From NCBI RefSeq assembly GCF_006491595.2, contig NZ_VEVQ02000006.1, forward strand, positions 186,001-250,000: a stretch of 64,000 nt of DNA, written 5' to 3'. The translations under genes were made by a program, and so were the position numbers. Positions within the stretch are counted from its first letter, which is position 1. Every line of letters starts with the position of its first letter. Source of the DNA: Flavobacterium jejuense. Lineage in GTDB: Bacteria; Bacteroidota; Bacteroidia; Flavobacteriales; Flavobacteriaceae. Below, piece by piece: positions 33,762 through 42,570 of the stretch. A model generated the notes under the pieces. The model saw nothing but the letters and a program-made list of their open reading frames with translations. It had not been told where the DNA came from and did not search any database.

Positions 33762-34364
33762 TTAGATAATCGTTCTAAACGTTAAATTTATTCTGCTCTT
33801 TTTGGGAGAAGTTGATTTTGGGAGTTGGTGTTTATAATGAATTTGGCTACCTTCTTTCATTACTAATAGGCTTCCGTTATTGAGAATTATATTTTGTTTG
33901 GCTTCTTTTTTTTCAATATGTTTCAATTGAAATAACCGATTTTGACCTAAACTTAATGATGCTATAACAGGGTTTCTTCCTAATTCTTTTTCGTTATCTG
34001 AGTGCCAACCATTACTGTCATTTTCGTTTCGATATAAATTCAATAGTACTGTAGTGAAGTTTAATTGGGTTATATCTTCAATTTCATTTTTTATAAACAT
34101 TAAAGTTGAATTCCAAGGATGAGGATGCATTATAATATTGGAATAGGAGTAGGGTTTTCCTTCATTTCCATACAAAGCTGTTAATCTTGGTTGTAAATGT
34201 GTTTTGCCATATACTGTAATGTCGTCTTGTTTCCAAGGAGTATCAGTCAGTAGTTTTTTTAATAGGAGATTGGCCTTCTCTTCTGATAAAAAGTTAGGAT
34301 AATACTCAAATAAGGCATCAGGCAAATCTAAAATTATTTTTTCATTTGGAAATAAGTCTAACAT
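33762..34364 (-). CDS. AlkB-like 2-oxoglutarate/Fe(II) dioxygenase
   Basis: AlkB enzymes remove methyl groups from alkylated DNA or RNA bases oxidatively. The 200-residue protein has the iron site HSD (His121, Asp123 in NGWHSDNEKELGR) and the distal histidine His179 in HQLPKS, plus the 2-oxoglutarate-binding arginines Arg191 and Arg197 in SRINLTFR. The PRLTALYG segment and the nucleotide-lid region near residue 50-75 fit the short ALKBH2-like group. Transcribed in the same direction as the genes around it but with gaps of 49 and 143 bases. Assignment is good; exact substrate base unknown. Confidence 0.9.
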   Translation of the reverse strand: MLDLFPNEKIILDLPDALFEYYPNFLSEEKANLLLKKLLTDTPWKQDDITVYGKTHLQPRLTALYGNEGKPYSYSNIIMHPHPWNSTLMFIKNEIEDITQLNFTTVLLNLYRNENDSNGWHSDNEKELGRNPVIASLSLGQNRLFQLKHIEKKEAKQNIILNNGSLLVMKEGSQIHYKHQLPKSTSPKKSRINLTFRTII

Positions 34365-34413
34365 ACTTTAAAAATAGTTAAATTATGTATTCTCTAAAAA
34401 TAAAAAGTCTTTT

Positions 34414-34767
34414 TTATGTATATAGATAGGCCCAATAAATTAAGAATAATTGCAATGGTAATCGAAGTAATCTAAGCCATTTAGGCAAGCCTAACGCAAC
34501 ACTATCGTTTTTATACATATAATAGTTAGCTGGAAAAATAGCAATTAGTAATAGAATAATTCCCCATGCTGCAAAAGAACTTGTGTACACAATGCATATT
34601 GTTATTCCTAAAACTATTTCTGCTAAACCACTTAATTGATTTAACAATTTTGGATTTTTAAAAATAGGAGGAATAATTTTAAGATACAATCTAGGTTGTC
34701 TAAAATGATTCAGACCAGCTAAAACATAGACTATTCCCATCACATATTGATGCCAAGGTAAATTCAT
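34414..34767 (-). CDS. DoxX-like small membrane protein
   Basis: A 117-residue protein with four membrane helices. The first contains MGIVYVLAGLNHFRQPRLYLKIIPP and the second LNQLSGLAEIVLGITICI; the pattern of a helix with AGxxHF followed by P near a membrane edge is that of the DoxX-like/DUF4267 small quinone-associated membrane proteins. No catalytic residue can be named. It lies 45 bases after the EamA gene stop, on the same strand. Confidence 0.75.
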   Translation of the reverse strand: MNLPWHQYVMGIVYVLAGLNHFRQPRLYLKIIPPIFKNPKLLNQLSGLAEIVLGITICIVYTSSFAAWGIILLLIAIFPANYYMYKNDSVALGLPKWLRLLRLPLQLFLIYWAYLYT

Positions 34768-34812
34768 AGGAAATGTATTTCATTAGAAAGTAACAAAAAT
34801 AATAGAAATGAA

Positions 34813-35712
34813 CTATTTTTTCTTTAAATTGATGTTCATAATAACAATCGCTCCGATGATTAAAATAATTCCTATCCATTGAGAAAAAACGACTTTTTCA
34901 TGCAATAAAAAATAGGCCATTGAAACAGATACTGGTAATTCTAATGAAGAAACAATACTACCTAATCCAAGGCCTGTTTTTGGAAAACCACTATTCATTA
35001 AAATAGGAGGAATTATGGTGCCAAAAAGAGCTAATAAAATTCCATATTTTCCAAAAATAGTTAAATTGAAGGTATCGGTTTGAGTGTAAATTCCGAAAAA
35101 TATAACTATTATGGCACCTCCTAAAAGCATATACAAACTTCTTTGTGCTGATGACAATCCTAATCCTACTTTGTTTGCTGTATACATAGTAGTGGTAAAA
35201 GAAGTTGCTGCTAGCATTCCCCACATAAAACCTGTCCAGTTAAAACCGACTTTACTAAATAATAAATTAGTGGCTAAAATAGTGCCTAATAAAACAACTA
35301 AAACAGCTATCACCTTTTGTTTAGAAGGCGCTTTTTTGTCCAAAATCCATTCAATAATAACTCCCATCCAAACGGTTTGCATTAGTAAAACTATAGCAAT
35401 AGATACATCAATATATTTTACACATAAATAATAAAATATACTAGTAGCTCCTAATGAAGTTCCAGCTAACATTAAATTAATTATATTTTTAGAAGTTGCC
35501 TTAACAATTGGAGTTTTAGTAGCCGTTTTTTGATATAGATTAATCAAAAGCATCCCTAGTATTCCATACACAAATTGTGCAGTAATAACTTCCGCTGTAG
35601 TAAATTTTTCAGTATCTTGATAAGCTAGTTTTACTATTGTAGCTAGCATTCCATAACTTGTTGCGCCTAAGCCAACTAAAAACACACCTTTTATTAATTC
35701 ATTCTTCGACAT
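34813..35712 (-). CDS. EamA/DMT-family transporter
   Basis: A 299-residue inner-membrane protein with ten helices arranged as two EamA repeats, typical of drug/metabolite exporters. The first repeat starts FLVGLGATSYGMLATIVKLAY and the second FMWGMLAATSFTTTMYTANKVG; the end has SSLELPVSVSMAYFLLHEKVVFSQWIGIILIIGAIVI, the family closing motif. Substrate unknown. The start is placed at the ATG at 35712 rather than 35721, because an exact -7 box (TATATTTG, minus strand 35741-35734) leaves only a very short leader; a longer TTG reading would begin inside the promoter. Confidence 0.85.
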   Translation of the reverse strand: MSKNELIKGVFLVGLGATSYGMLATIVKLAYQDTEKFTTAEVITAQFVYGILGMLLINLYQKTATKTPIVKATSKNIINLMLAGTSLGATSIFYYLCVKYIDVSIAIVLLMQTVWMGVIIEWILDKKAPSKQKVIAVLVVLLGTILATNLLFSKVGFNWTGFMWGMLAATSFTTTMYTANKVGLGLSSAQRSLYMLLGGAIIVIFFGIYTQTDTFNLTIFGKYGILLALFGTIIPPILMNSGFPKTGLGLGSIVSSLELPVSVSMAYFLLHEKVVFSQWIGIILIIGAIVIMNINLKKK

Positions 35713-35769
35713 ATACTCCATTTTTAAGGGGCGCAAATATAAGCAAAGAATTACTATCTGTGTGTTTTT

Positions 35770-36936
35770 TTAGAATAATCCTTTTAGAGATTGATTTTTG
35801 ATGCCAATTTTTGTAGGATTAAAGTCTAATTGTTTTTCTAAAATAGTAGCATAAACACTTCTAAAGTCAATTTCATATTTTAAATCACCTTTATCTAAAT
35901 CCATTAAATTTGGATTGTTGCCAATTATATTCCCTTTATTATTTCCACCAATTATAAACATAGGAGCAGCCGTTCCATGATCGGTTCCTTTTCCATTATC
36001 TTTTACTCTTCGGCCAAATTCTGAAAAAACAACAATCGTTACATAAGGTAATAATTGTGCTTGTTTTAAATCGGAATATAAAGTATATATGGCATCATTC
36101 AACTCTGATAATTTGTTGTTATGTATGCCTAATTGGTTGTCATGTGTGTCAAAGCTTCCTAAAGAAGTGTAATATACTTTTGAATTTAAATTGCCTTTAA
36201 TTAGTTTACCAATCCATTCTAAATTTCTACCTAATCCTGTTTTTGGATAGTTAATTTCTGTTGTAACTTTAGCCAAAGCTTTTTGTATTTCATTAGAACC
36301 TTCCATGACTGAATTTGCAATTTTTCTAACAAAGTCCAATTGTGGATTGTCTGATAATTGCATGTTATCATCTGAGGTATTTCTTTTTTTAAAACGATTT
36401 GGATCTTTAACAGTAATGCTATTGGGTTCTAATCCTTTTAAAGCTAAATTATCGATAACATCTAAATTAATTCCTCCAGTAGGATGATGTTCTAAGTAAT
36501 GTGCATCTAAATATTTTCCTAACCAACCTTCATTATTATATTCGTTTGCTCCTGAGGCTGTTTGCCAAATTTCTTGACTCCTAAAATGAGAGCGATTGGG
36601 TTCAGGATAACCTACATTTTGTACTACAGTCAAATGTCCAGCTTCTTGTATAGTAGCAAATCCTTTTAAAGCAGGATGAAAACCCATTCCTTTGGTTTTA
36701 CCAACAATTTCTTCTTTAGAAATGCTAATATTTGGACGTAAGTCATAATACAATGGATTGTCAAATGGAATAAAAGTATTTAAACCATCATTTCCACCAT
36801 TTAATTGAATGAAAATTACACTTTTTTCATGTAAAGAAAATGAGTTTTGCGAGGAAAAAGCATGAAGAAAACTAGGTATAATTAATGATCCACCTGTATA
36901 AGTTCCTGTTAGTTTGAAAAATTTTCTGCGATTCAT
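35770..36936 (-). CDS. DUF1501 protein with twin-arginine signal
   Basis: A 388-residue exported protein of the DUF1501 family, sulfatase-like in fold. The N-terminus MNRRKFFKLTGTYTGGSLI is a twin-arginine signal, so it should cross the inner membrane folded through TatC, encoded in this window. Family blocks are FIQLNGGNDGLNTFIP, GFHPALKGF, RSHFRSQEIWQTASG, SFDTHDNQ, VVFSEFGRRVKDN and GTDHGTAAPMFI. The ATG at 36936 is chosen because it places the signal at the start. It begins ten bases after the DUF1800 stop; the two families occur together widely. Function unknown. Confidence 0.88.
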   Translation of the reverse strand: MNRRKFFKLTGTYTGGSLIIPSFLHAFSSQNSFSLHEKSVIFIQLNGGNDGLNTFIPFDNPLYYDLRPNISISKEEIVGKTKGMGFHPALKGFATIQEAGHLTVVQNVGYPEPNRSHFRSQEIWQTASGANEYNNEGWLGKYLDAHYLEHHPTGGINLDVIDNLALKGLEPNSITVKDPNRFKKRNTSDDNMQLSDNPQLDFVRKIANSVMEGSNEIQKALAKVTTEINYPKTGLGRNLEWIGKLIKGNLNSKVYYTSLGSFDTHDNQLGIHNNKLSELNDAIYTLYSDLKQAQLLPYVTIVVFSEFGRRVKDNGKGTDHGTAAPMFIIGGNNKGNIIGNNPNLMDLDKGDLKYEIDFRSVYATILEKQLDFNPTKIGIKNQSLKGLF

Positions 36937-36946
36937 AATTTTAAAA

Positions 36947-38335
36947 TTAGATAATTTGAAACTCTGGTAACTTTGTAATATAGGTGAACAAACGTAAAAC
37001 AGCTGCAGCTGCACTTTCACTCTTTGGATTAAAATCATATTTGAGTATGCTTTCCATGTCTTTTTGAGTAGTTTCATTAAGGGTAAACAGTAATCGATCT
37101 GTTAGTTCTTTTATAATGGTTTTATTGGTACCATTGGAATCGAAATCAATTTTTCCTTTTTGAACTTTTCTTTGCTTCATATCCTCTTCATCCATTTCTT
37201 TCATTCTTCTAGCGATTAAATTTTGGCCGTTAACAAAAAAATCAGTTGCATTGTTGCGTTGTAAATAAATTTGAGAAGTCATCCAATTGTTGCCTCCTAA
37301 CCAGCCTTTTACATTAGGTTGGTTGAATAATTCCATGCCTTGTTGTTTTAAAAATTGAATAACAACCATAGAATTTGTCTCCTTAATTTGAAGTTCGTCA
37401 ATGAGTTGTAATGCATAGACTAAAGGGTCTTTAATTTTGCTGCCAGCTGTGTTTTTTTCAAATTCTTCAGTAAAAATTTTAGTTAATAATGGTTGAATTT
37501 CATAATCTACTGATTTAAAGTAATTTCCATAATAGGTTATTAATTCATTAGTAGGATTGTCATAAATGAACCATTTCAAGAGTTTCTCAGTTAAAAAATA
37601 GGTTGTATTTTTTTGCTTAAAAATGATATCAATTATTCCTTCTACTTTAAATTGTCCAGTTTCTCCTAAATATGTAATGGTGTCATTGTCTTCTATTGAT
37701 TTTCTATAAGTGGCTTTTTCATTTCCTAAATTTAAACCCGCTAGAGCTTTAGCTCCATTTTTTACATCTTCTTCAGTATAATGACCAATTCCAAGTGTAA
37801 AAAGTTCTAGTAATTCTCTACTAAGATTCTCATTTAATTTTCCTTTTCGATTATCTACATTATCAAGATAGCGAACCATAGCGTTGGATTGAATGATTTT
37901 CTTTGTGAGTTCTCTGAAATTGCCAAAAGCATTTTCTCTCAAAATCATATTGTGTTGATAAACCCAATAATTAACTTTTACTTTTTGAATCGTTGAAACG
38001 AAGTGATTGTGCCAAAAACAAGTCATTTTTTCACGAAGTGGTAATTCTTCATTTTGCATTTTTTCTAACCACCATTTTCTTAATTCATTAGCCTCATTAA
38101 CTTGTTTTTTTATAAGTTTTTTTTGTTGGAGTGAATCTGCTTTTTTTATTTCTTGACGAATAGCTTTTAATTCTGCTAGTGTTTTTGGACTATCCTTTAG
38201 AAAAGCAGGTGTTGTTGTGGTTACTTTTGATTGGAAAGATTGTTCTAGAAAACCAGTAATCCCTAGTTTTTCAATAACATTACTTTGTTTATTTGAAAAT
38301 CCTAATCGTAAAGACCAAAGTGTATTTGCATTCAT
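36947..38335 (-). CDS. DUF1800 protein
   Basis: A 462-residue protein of the DUF1800 family, the regular partner of DUF1501. Hallmarks are LRLGFS near the start, EKMTCFWHNHFVS (about residues 100-113), the MVRYLDNVDNRKGKLNENLSRELLELFTLG stretch, and KGWLGGNNWMTS. The family is all-helical and is thought to act in the envelope, though no clear signal peptide is seen here. The ATG at 38335 is preferred to a TTG three codons upstream. It is first in the two-gene unit. Family call good; function unknown. Confidence 0.86.
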   Translation of the reverse strand: MNANTLWSLRLGFSNKQSNVIEKLGITGFLEQSFQSKVTTTTPAFLKDSPKTLAELKAIRQEIKKADSLQQKKLIKKQVNEANELRKWWLEKMQNEELPLREKMTCFWHNHFVSTIQKVKVNYWVYQHNMILRENAFGNFRELTKKIIQSNAMVRYLDNVDNRKGKLNENLSRELLELFTLGIGHYTEEDVKNGAKALAGLNLGNEKATYRKSIEDNDTITYLGETGQFKVEGIIDIIFKQKNTTYFLTEKLLKWFIYDNPTNELITYYGNYFKSVDYEIQPLLTKIFTEEFEKNTAGSKIKDPLVYALQLIDELQIKETNSMVVIQFLKQQGMELFNQPNVKGWLGGNNWMTSQIYLQRNNATDFFVNGQNLIARRMKEMDEEDMKQRKVQKGKIDFDSNGTNKTIIKELTDRLLFTLNETTQKDMESILKYDFNPKSESAAAAVLRLFTYITKLPEFQII

Positions 38336-38426
38336 AATTACCAACTTTTATAAATTTTAGATAAAAATTAACACAAAAGGTTTAAAATAAAATTTAATAT
38401 TACAAGATGCTATATTAATATGTACT

Positions 38427-39047
38427 ATGAAAAAAATTCTATTTATAAGTTTTATTGGTTTATTATGTTGTAATAATAATAAAATTTCTGAAAACAAATC
38501 AGTTTCTGTTATTAAAGAGGAGAGTTTTAAAGATTATTCTACTTTTCATAATGAAGCTAAAGCTTATATTAAACAAAATAATTTTAATAAGGATTTCTAT
38601 TACCTGATTGATTTGAATGAGCATTCTGGTAAGAATCGATTTTTTATATATGATTTTAAAACGAATTCAATTATTGATAAAAATTTAGTAACACATGGTA
38701 GTTGTGATCAATTTGAAGAAAATCCTGAAAAATGGCAAAAAGTAAAGTTTGACGTAAGAAGTGATAGTCATTGTTCAATGAAAGGAAAGTACAAAATAGG
38801 TAAAAGAGATTATAGTTCGTGGGGAATAAATGTTAAATATTGGATACATGGTTTGGAAGAGACTAATAGTACAGCTGTTAAAAGAGTAGTGGTTTTGCAT
38901 TCATGGGATGCTGTTAAAAATGAAGAGATTTATCCCAAGTATAGTCCATTAAGTTGGGGCTGTCCTGCGGTTTCTAATGAATTTATGAAAAAGATTGATA
39001 ATCAGTTAAAACAAGTTGAAAAACCTGTTTTATTATGGATAATGTAA
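38427..39047 (+). CDS. Lipoprotein of the murein L,D-transpeptidase catalytic-domain family
   Basis: A 206-residue protein with a short signal peptide and lipobox-like LLCC (Cys14/15). The catalytic part has HGSCDQF (about residue 90), VVVLHSWD (His158) and SPLSWGCPAVS with the active-site Cys179, the HxxS/SxGC layout of YkuD_2-type proteins. Such enzymes would cross-link or modify peptidoglycan from the envelope side. The hybrid kinase gene follows 55 bases downstream on the same strand. Fold call good; activity inferred. Confidence 0.82.
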   Translation: MKKILFISFIGLLCCNNNKISENKSVSVIKEESFKDYSTFHNEAKAYIKQNNFNKDFYYLIDLNEHSGKNRFFIYDFKTNSIIDKNLVTHGSCDQFEENPEKWQKVKFDVRSDSHCSMKGKYKIGKRDYSSWGINVKYWIHGLEETNSTAVKRVVVLHSWDAVKNEEIYPKYSPLSWGCPAVSNEFMKKIDNQLKQVEKPVLLWIM

Positions 39048-39102
39048 AAAATGTTTTTTTATATTATTTTTTTCATACATTTATTGACCTAATGTTGCTT
39101 AA

Positions 39103-41328
39103 ATGTTAAATCGATTGAAAGTAAATAAAAGTGAAAAAGGTATACTTTTATTACTTGATGAAGCTAATCAAATTAGAATCAATAATCTGCCAAAGAGTAT
39201 TACTCTAGCTCATACTGCGTTAGATTTAAGTTCTCAAATAGGTAGCAAACCTTTATTGGCTAAAAGTTATAGCCAGTTGGGGTTATATTACATGGTTATT
39301 GGTGAAATGGATAAATCTGAAACTTATTCTAAGGAAGCTTTAGCTATTTTTACAATACTAAAAGATGAAAAAGGAATAGCTGATGCTAAATATAGTTTAG
39401 CTGGAGTTTACTATAAAACGAATTTGTATCATTTGGGGCTGATATCTTTTATAGATGCCTTAAAAATATATCAAAAAGAAGGTGATTATTACAATCAATC
39501 TAGAACAGAAAAGTCATTAGGTACTATATATGGCTATATTGGAGATCAAAGTAATGCTTTAAAATCATATAATTGCGCTATTAAAAATGCAAGGAAAATA
39601 AATGATTTTAATTTAGAGTCTAATGTTTACAATAACTTATCGGGCATTCTCGCAAAAAATGGCAAGCTGAAATTTGCTATGGCTTTCATCAATCGATCAA
39701 TTGAACAGAAAGAATTTACTAATGATATAAGAGGGATGGCTTATGCCTTGTATGGTAAAGGAAAAGTTTACTTTTGTTTGAAAGAATATGAAAAAGCAGA
39801 AGATTTTTATTTTAAAGCTTTAAAAATTCATGATGAAATGGGAGAGAATACAGGTCGTGCTATGACTTATACAAAGTTGGGCGAACTGTATTACGCTAAA
39901 AACAATTTAGATTTAGCTTTAAAGACGGCATTTATTGGTCTTGAAATAGCGACATCTCTTAAATTAGCAATGTCAACAATTAAACTAAAAAAGTTAATCT
40001 ATATCATTTATAAGGCTAAGAATGAACCTGCATTAGCCTTAGATTATTTTGAACGATATCAGAAGGAAAAGGAGAGTGTAATAAATTCTCAAACTTTAAA
40101 AGTAATTGAAAACTATGAATTGATTTCTAAAATGGAAGTTTTAAAAAATGAGACAAAACTTCATAAAGAGAAACAATTATTACTTGAAAAGAAAAATCAA
40201 GATGAAGCCAAAGCAATAAAAATGAGACAAGACTTCTTATCTATAATGAGCCATGAAATTAGAACACCTTTAAATGCAATAACTTCAATTGTCGAATTAC
40301 TAAATGATGAAATAAGTAATGAAGGTAGAGAGTTACTAAGTAGTCTGAAATTTGCTTCATCAAACCTTATTAATATTGTTAATGATGTATTAGATTTTAC
40401 AAAGCTTGATTCAAATAAATCAAAATTAGAAATTACTCAAGTACAATTAGCTAGGTTGGTAAAAAATATTGTTAGTGTATATGATAAACAAGCTATGGAG
40501 AAAGGTTTGGTTTTAAAGTTAAGTTGTTCAATTCCAGATAAAAATTCATATAACTTAGATGAAACTAAATTAACTCAAGTTTTGAATAACTTAATTAGTA
40601 ACGCTATCAAATTTACTGAAAAGGGTAATGTAGAATTAAAAATTAATGAGGTTAAATCTACTTCAAAAAAGGATACTATTTTATTTGAAGTAATTGATTC
40701 TGGTGAAGGTATTTTAAAAGAAAACTTAGATGAAATTTTTGAAAGTTTTTCACAAGTAAAGCCTATTTTGACACGTAAACAAGGTGGAACTGGTTTAGGT
40801 CTTGCCATTGTTAAAAAAATAATAGAACTATATAATAGTAAAATTAAAGTTAGAAGCGTAGTTGGTAAGGGAACGACTTTCTATTTTAAATTAAAAGTTC
40901 CTAAAAAGCAATTGGTCGAAAATGATTTAATCGAAAAAAAAATAGTTGTAAAAAATATTAATTTAAAAGGTAAGAAAGTACTAATAGTAGAAGATACTGT
41001 TATAAATGCAGTGTTACTTAGTAAATTACTCTCAAAATGGGAAATAGAATCGGAACATGTTGAAAATGGAATGCTTGCTTTAGAAAAGGTTAAAGAAAAC
41101 TTTTATGATTTTATTTTAATGGATATTCATATGCCAAATATGAATGGATTAGAGGTAACTAAAATTATAAAAACTACTACTAATTTAAATACAAAAACAC
41201 CAGTTATAGCATTAACTGCAGATACCATGGTGACTTCAAAAAACTATGAAACTAATCATTTTAGTGGTTTTTTATGGAAACCTTTTGAAATTGATAGACT
41301 GAAAGAAGTTTTGGAGAGAGTTTTTTAA
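39103..41328 (+). CDS. TPR-containing hybrid histidine kinase with receiver domain
   Basis: A 741-residue soluble protein with no signal peptide or membrane helix. Residues 1 to about 325 form tandem tetratricopeptide repeats (for example AKSYSQLGLYYMVIGEMDKSE and ALYGKGKVYFCLKEYEKAEDFY). A coiled coil leads to the HisKA domain with phospho-acceptor His384 in MSHEIRTPLNAI. The ATPase domain follows with NLISNAIKFTEKG and GGTGLGLAIVKKI. A C-terminal receiver has Asp674 in ILMDIHMPNMNGLE. The TPR part probably senses a protein or peptide in the cytoplasm. No output regulator is adjacent, so the phosphate may pass to a distant partner. Confidence 0.92.
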   Translation: MLNRLKVNKSEKGILLLLDEANQIRINNLPKSITLAHTALDLSSQIGSKPLLAKSYSQLGLYYMVIGEMDKSETYSKEALAIFTILKDEKGIADAKYSLAGVYYKTNLYHLGLISFIDALKIYQKEGDYYNQSRTEKSLGTIYGYIGDQSNALKSYNCAIKNARKINDFNLESNVYNNLSGILAKNGKLKFAMAFINRSIEQKEFTNDIRGMAYALYGKGKVYFCLKEYEKAEDFYFKALKIHDEMGENTGRAMTYTKLGELYYAKNNLDLALKTAFIGLEIATSLKLAMSTIKLKKLIYIIYKAKNEPALALDYFERYQKEKESVINSQTLKVIENYELISKMEVLKNETKLHKEKQLLLEKKNQDEAKAIKMRQDFLSIMSHEIRTPLNAITSIVELLNDEISNEGRELLSSLKFASSNLINIVNDVLDFTKLDSNKSKLEITQVQLARLVKNIVSVYDKQAMEKGLVLKLSCSIPDKNSYNLDETKLTQVLNNLISNAIKFTEKGNVELKINEVKSTSKKDTILFEVIDSGEGILKENLDEIFESFSQVKPILTRKQGGTGLGLAIVKKIIELYNSKIKVRSVVGKGTTFYFKLKVPKKQLVENDLIEKKIVVKNINLKGKKVLIVEDTVINAVLLSKLLSKWEIESEHVENGMLALEKVKENFYDFILMDIHMPNMNGLEVTKIIKTTTNLNTKTPVIALTADTMVTSKNYETNHFSGFLWKPFEIDRLKEVLERVF

Positions 41329-41329
41329 A

Positions 41330-41722
41330 TTATTTATCGTTTAAATCACTTAAATGCAATCGCAAAGCTTTTACAGAAATACTAATTTCCCAAAAAGAAA
41401 GACCTAAGGAAATAAGTAGACACAATAAAGATAATCCAAAAAGGTAAATTCCTGTTAGTTGATGTCCTATAAATAAAAGTAACATAGCAAAGACTGATAA
41501 AAATAAGCACATTACTCCAAATAATTGCATGTATCTTATAAGTGTTAATCTTAAATTTAAATTCTTAATTTCAAGTAATATAAGTTTGTTTTCTTCTTCA
41601 TCGTAAGTCTTTTTTAAACTCCTAATAATTTGTGCGATGGTTAAAAAGCGATTCGTATATGCCAAAAGAATTAAAGAAGTTGCAGAAAATAAAAGAGCAG
41701 GAGTTTCAATAGATAAATTCAT
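41330..41722 (-). CDS. DUF2721 membrane protein
   Basis: A 130-residue protein with three membrane helices (about residues 7-24, 67-85 and 90-110) and a charged cytoplasmic stretch between the first two. The start ETPALLFSATSLILLAYTNRFL and the LIRYMQLFGVMCLFLSVFAM segment match DUF2721. Function unknown. Its stop lies one base from the end of the hybrid-kinase gene on the opposite strand. Confidence 0.8.
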   Translation of the reverse strand: MNLSIETPALLFSATSLILLAYTNRFLTIAQIIRSLKKTYDEEENKLILLEIKNLNLRLTLIRYMQLFGVMCLFLSVFAMLLLFIGHQLTGIYLFGLSLLCLLISLGLSFWEISISVKALRLHLSDLNDK

Positions 41723-41792
41723 AAGAAAATAATTTCAAGGACAACCAAAGGTCGATAAAAATTTGGCAAACAAAAAAAAATAGCTAATTAAA

Positions 41793-42011
41793 TTATAAAT
41801 AACTAGCGATTTTTATGAAATCATTATTTTCTTCATTAATTGATTTTTCAAATTCTTCAAGATTATTAGCTTTTTTAAAAAGTGTCAATGCACCTTCTAA
41901 GCTAAAATTATCTTCAGTAAATTCAGGATCATTTTCTTGTAAAGAAACAGTACTAATTCCTAAAATAAAAGAATTAATGTTGTGATTTTTTTTATAACGT
42001 AAAGTCTTAAT
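41793..42011 (-). pseudogene. Hidden broken gene, N-terminal fragment of a secreted protein
   Basis: The minus strand is open for 72 codons from an ATT at 42011 to TAA at 41793. The product would read IKTLRYKKNHNINSFILGISTV, a normal-looking signal peptide, then a mature-type acidic segment with NDPEFTEDNFSLEGALTLF and NNLEEFEKSINEENND. There is no ATG, GTG or TTG at the start: an upstream stop TAA is three codons before the ATT, so ATG has apparently become ATT. The ending is abrupt. I read it as the truncated remains of a longer secreted protein. Alternatively it is a real 72-residue gene with an ATT start. It lies 43 bases after the GNAT stop. Confidence 0.55.
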
Positions 42012-42054
42012 GTCTATTTATTAGATTAAACCTTTTTTAATATGTATAACCTTT

Positions 42055-42570
42055 TTAAAGAGACCAATCACTCTTTTTAATTTCGTAAATAGGATTTCCT
42101 TCAATACCTAAATTTGATGTTGAATAATCAATTACAGTTCCTCCTAGTTTTGACATAGCTTTTTGAGAGCGAAAGTTATTTTTGGCGACATGAAAATGAA
42201 CCTTATTTACATACTGAAAGGCATAATCTAACATTAATTTTTTTATTGAACGATTGTAGTTTGTTCCCCAATAAGATCTTGCTATAAACGTAAAACCTAT
42301 TACAATCGTACTTTTTGTACTGTCTAAATCATAAAAACGAGAAGAACCAATTGTTTTGTCAGTACACTTATCAATAATAAGAAAAGCACCTTTAGTATCC
42401 ATTGCTTTTTCAAAAAAAGATTCGAAAACGTCTCTTTTATATCTGTCATTATTAGGATGTTGTTCCCAAATTAATGGATCAGATGCTACTATGAATAAGT
42501 TTTCAAAATCATCTTTTTCCAATGGTTTTAACCTGACTAACTTATTTGCAAGATTGGGCTGTAAATTCAT
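42055..42570 (-). CDS. GNAT-family N-acetyltransferase
   Basis: A 171-residue cytoplasmic protein of the RimJ/RimL-like acetyltransferase type. It opens LVRLKPLEKDDFENLF, has IGFTFIARSYWGTNYNRSIKKLMLDYAF as the acetyl-CoA-binding segment (the usual G-x-G is replaced by GTNYN), and VHFHVAKNNFRSQKAMSKLGG near the end. The acceptor is not known; protein N-termini, amino acids and antibiotics are all possible in this family. Its ATG overlaps the stop of the PD40 gene by one base (TAATG), so it is translated with it. Confidence 0.87.
   Translation of the reverse strand: MNLQPNLANKLVRLKPLEKDDFENLFIVASDPLIWEQHPNNDRYKRDVFESFFEKAMDTKGAFLIIDKCTDKTIGSSRFYDLDSTKSTIVIGFTFIARSYWGTNYNRSIKKLMLDYAFQYVNKVHFHVAKNNFRSQKAMSKLGGTVIDYSTSNLGIEGNPIYEIKKSDWSL

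Noticed and set aside
35111..35431. Plus-strand open frame of 106 codons within the EamA gene
   Set aside because: It is antisense to a clear transporter gene with well-placed helices. No start context or family similarity supports it.
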